A program made the position numbers and the translations under genes. A stretch of DNA of 64,000 bases from Chrysomallon squamiferum (lineage: Eukaryota; Mollusca; Gastropoda; Neomphalida; Peltospiridae): assembly GCA_012295275.1 (NCBI GenBank), contig CM022671.1, forward strand, positions 14,313,956 to 14,377,955, given 5' to 3'. Shown here in pieces: positions 63,107 through 64,000 of the stretch. Every line of letters begins with the position of its first letter. The first letter of the stretch is position 1. The notes below the pieces were generated by a model. That model saw only the letters and a list, made by a program, of their open reading frames with translations. It ran no database searches and was not told where the DNA came from.

Positions 63107-63507
63107 ATGTTGTGATTGTTCACTGGAAAAACAAAACTGCCAGTGTAATTCTATTCTGACATGTAACTAAACAGACTCAATTCCCAGTGTCAGATGCTGC
63201 TATTGAAACACTGAGTGTTTTCCTGTGAAAATATGACACTAGCTAGCTTCTTGTAGATCAGACTAGTTCATTTTGAGACGACAGTAAGTTTTTCGGTTGT
63301 TTCATAATTATTTAAAAACCATCAACATTTCTATTAATAATGTGTTAACGTATCCTTAAAAAAAAAAGACCAAAAAAAAAGACATAACTAATCTGACAAA
63401 TCAAGAAAATGTTGCAATATGTTTTGAATATTTCTGACATAAATTACTGTAGTTTAACAAAAAAACAAAACAAGGTATGACTGTTTCATTTACAGACTGG
63501 TTATTAT
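61955..63507. other. Ankyrin-gene 3' UTR and convergent intergenic region
   Basis: No coding exon is seen. It holds the ankyrin-gene poly(A) signal (62081-62086), a (TTG)n tract at 63072-63108 and probably the 3' UTR of the minus-strand gene that ends at 63508. Confidence 0.5.
63072..63108. repeat. (TTG)n microsatellite
   Basis: About eleven TTG units in intergenic DNA. Confidence 0.85.
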
Positions 63508-63685
63508 TTAATGAAGTTTGTCATACATTGGGACGTTGTTGTTGAGATCAGCGCCCAGAGATTCAGTTGAAGTTGTTGCCAAGGCAATGCCGTTTCTCAC
63601 TGGCATGGCCACTCTGGCTTCCAGCTGGTTAAGAAGTGCCAGTTTAGCCATCATCTTGGTGCGGTATATCTCAGAAATCATTTTA
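63508..63685 (-). CDS. Last coding exon of an unidentified minus-strand gene (partial)
   Basis: A strong acceptor (TTTATTTTTCAG) at 63686-63697 opens an exon that needs incoming phase 2. It reads KMISEIYRTKMMAKLALLNQ, continues through a mixed hydrophilic segment (about 58 residues in all) and ends YDKLH before the stop at 63508-63510. Composition is clearly coding-like and GC-richer than the flanks. The rest of the gene lies to the right of the window. I do not recognise the protein; the first part is predicted helical and the end low in structure. Confidence 0.6.
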
Positions 63686-63729
63686 CTGAAAAATAAATGG
63701 AAAAATGTAGTTTTAAAAGAAATCTAAGA

Positions 63730-63840
63730 CACACACACATACACACCAGTCGCTCTATCTCTCTCTCTATCTGTCTATATATATATATATACACACTCAC
63801 ACATTCACATACACACCCACAAACACATAAACACACATAG
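63730..63840. repeat. Mixed (CA)n/(CT)n/(TA)n low-complexity tract
   Basis: Successive short AC, TC/TATC and TA tracts lie in the intron upstream of the last exon of the minus-strand gene. Confidence 0.8.
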
Positions 63841-64000
63841 ACTCAAACACATAAGACTATGAATAAAAATATCAGAAAATTAAAATTAAAAAACGAAGAA
63901 GAGAATGCTAAATATAGTGTTAACAGAAATGTATCCTCAGTAGGAGTATTGACTGTAAAAACTGAATATAGCCAGTGGAGAATGATAAAATGTCAGGTGC

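Overview
This is a 64 kb window of an AT-rich metazoan nuclear genome. Its genes have many exons, GT-AG introns and conserved animal proteins. The gene families, the AT content, the abundant simple repeats and an intronless ankyrin gene fit a lophotrochozoan, perhaps a mollusc; that assignment is inference only. All exon models below were built by hand from splice sites and reading-frame continuity.

Layout, left to right. (1) TMEM248, minus strand, 1148-5139, a two-pass endolysosomal membrane protein. (2) A long intergenic stretch ends in a promoter with several CACGTG E-boxes, followed by MNT on the plus strand (8845-16672), a bHLH-zipper repressor of the MAX network. A 0.75 kb minisatellite lies downstream at 17.5-18.3 kb. 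(3) ARL6IP4 (minus, 20722-24412) and LRRC43 (plus, 24771-33383) are head to head and share a promoter of about 360 bp. (4) A 27-exon minus-strand gene (36973-49536) encodes about 1413 residues with a TBC-like domain lacking both catalytic fingers and about three C2-like modules; I cannot name it. It carries one apparent single-base frameshift. (5) SPRING1 (minus, 49910-52774), the Golgi regulator of SREBP processing, is head to head with RNFT (plus, 53740-56841), a RING E3 ligase of the ER membrane. From memory, the human orthologues C12orf49 and RNFT2 are also neighbours on 12q24. (6) An intronless ankyrin-repeat gene (plus, 60305-61954). (7) The last coding exon of an unidentified minus-strand gene (63508-63685).

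The genes form no single pathway. LRRC43 is associated with motile cilia, and the TBC/C2 gene may be too, though that is a weak guess. MNT, ARL6IP4, SPRING1 and RNFT are housekeeping regulators of transcription, splicing, sterol sensing and protein quality control. Most of the rest is intron and intergenic DNA rich in microsatellites and homopolymers, with two related terminal-inverted-repeat elements.

The most notable observations are the degenerate TBC plus multi-C2 protein and its frameshift, the E-box cluster at MNT (possible autoregulation), alternative terminal exons in LRRC43 and in the TBC/C2 gene, the apparently old SPRING1-RNFT pairing, and the phase-preserving minisatellite.
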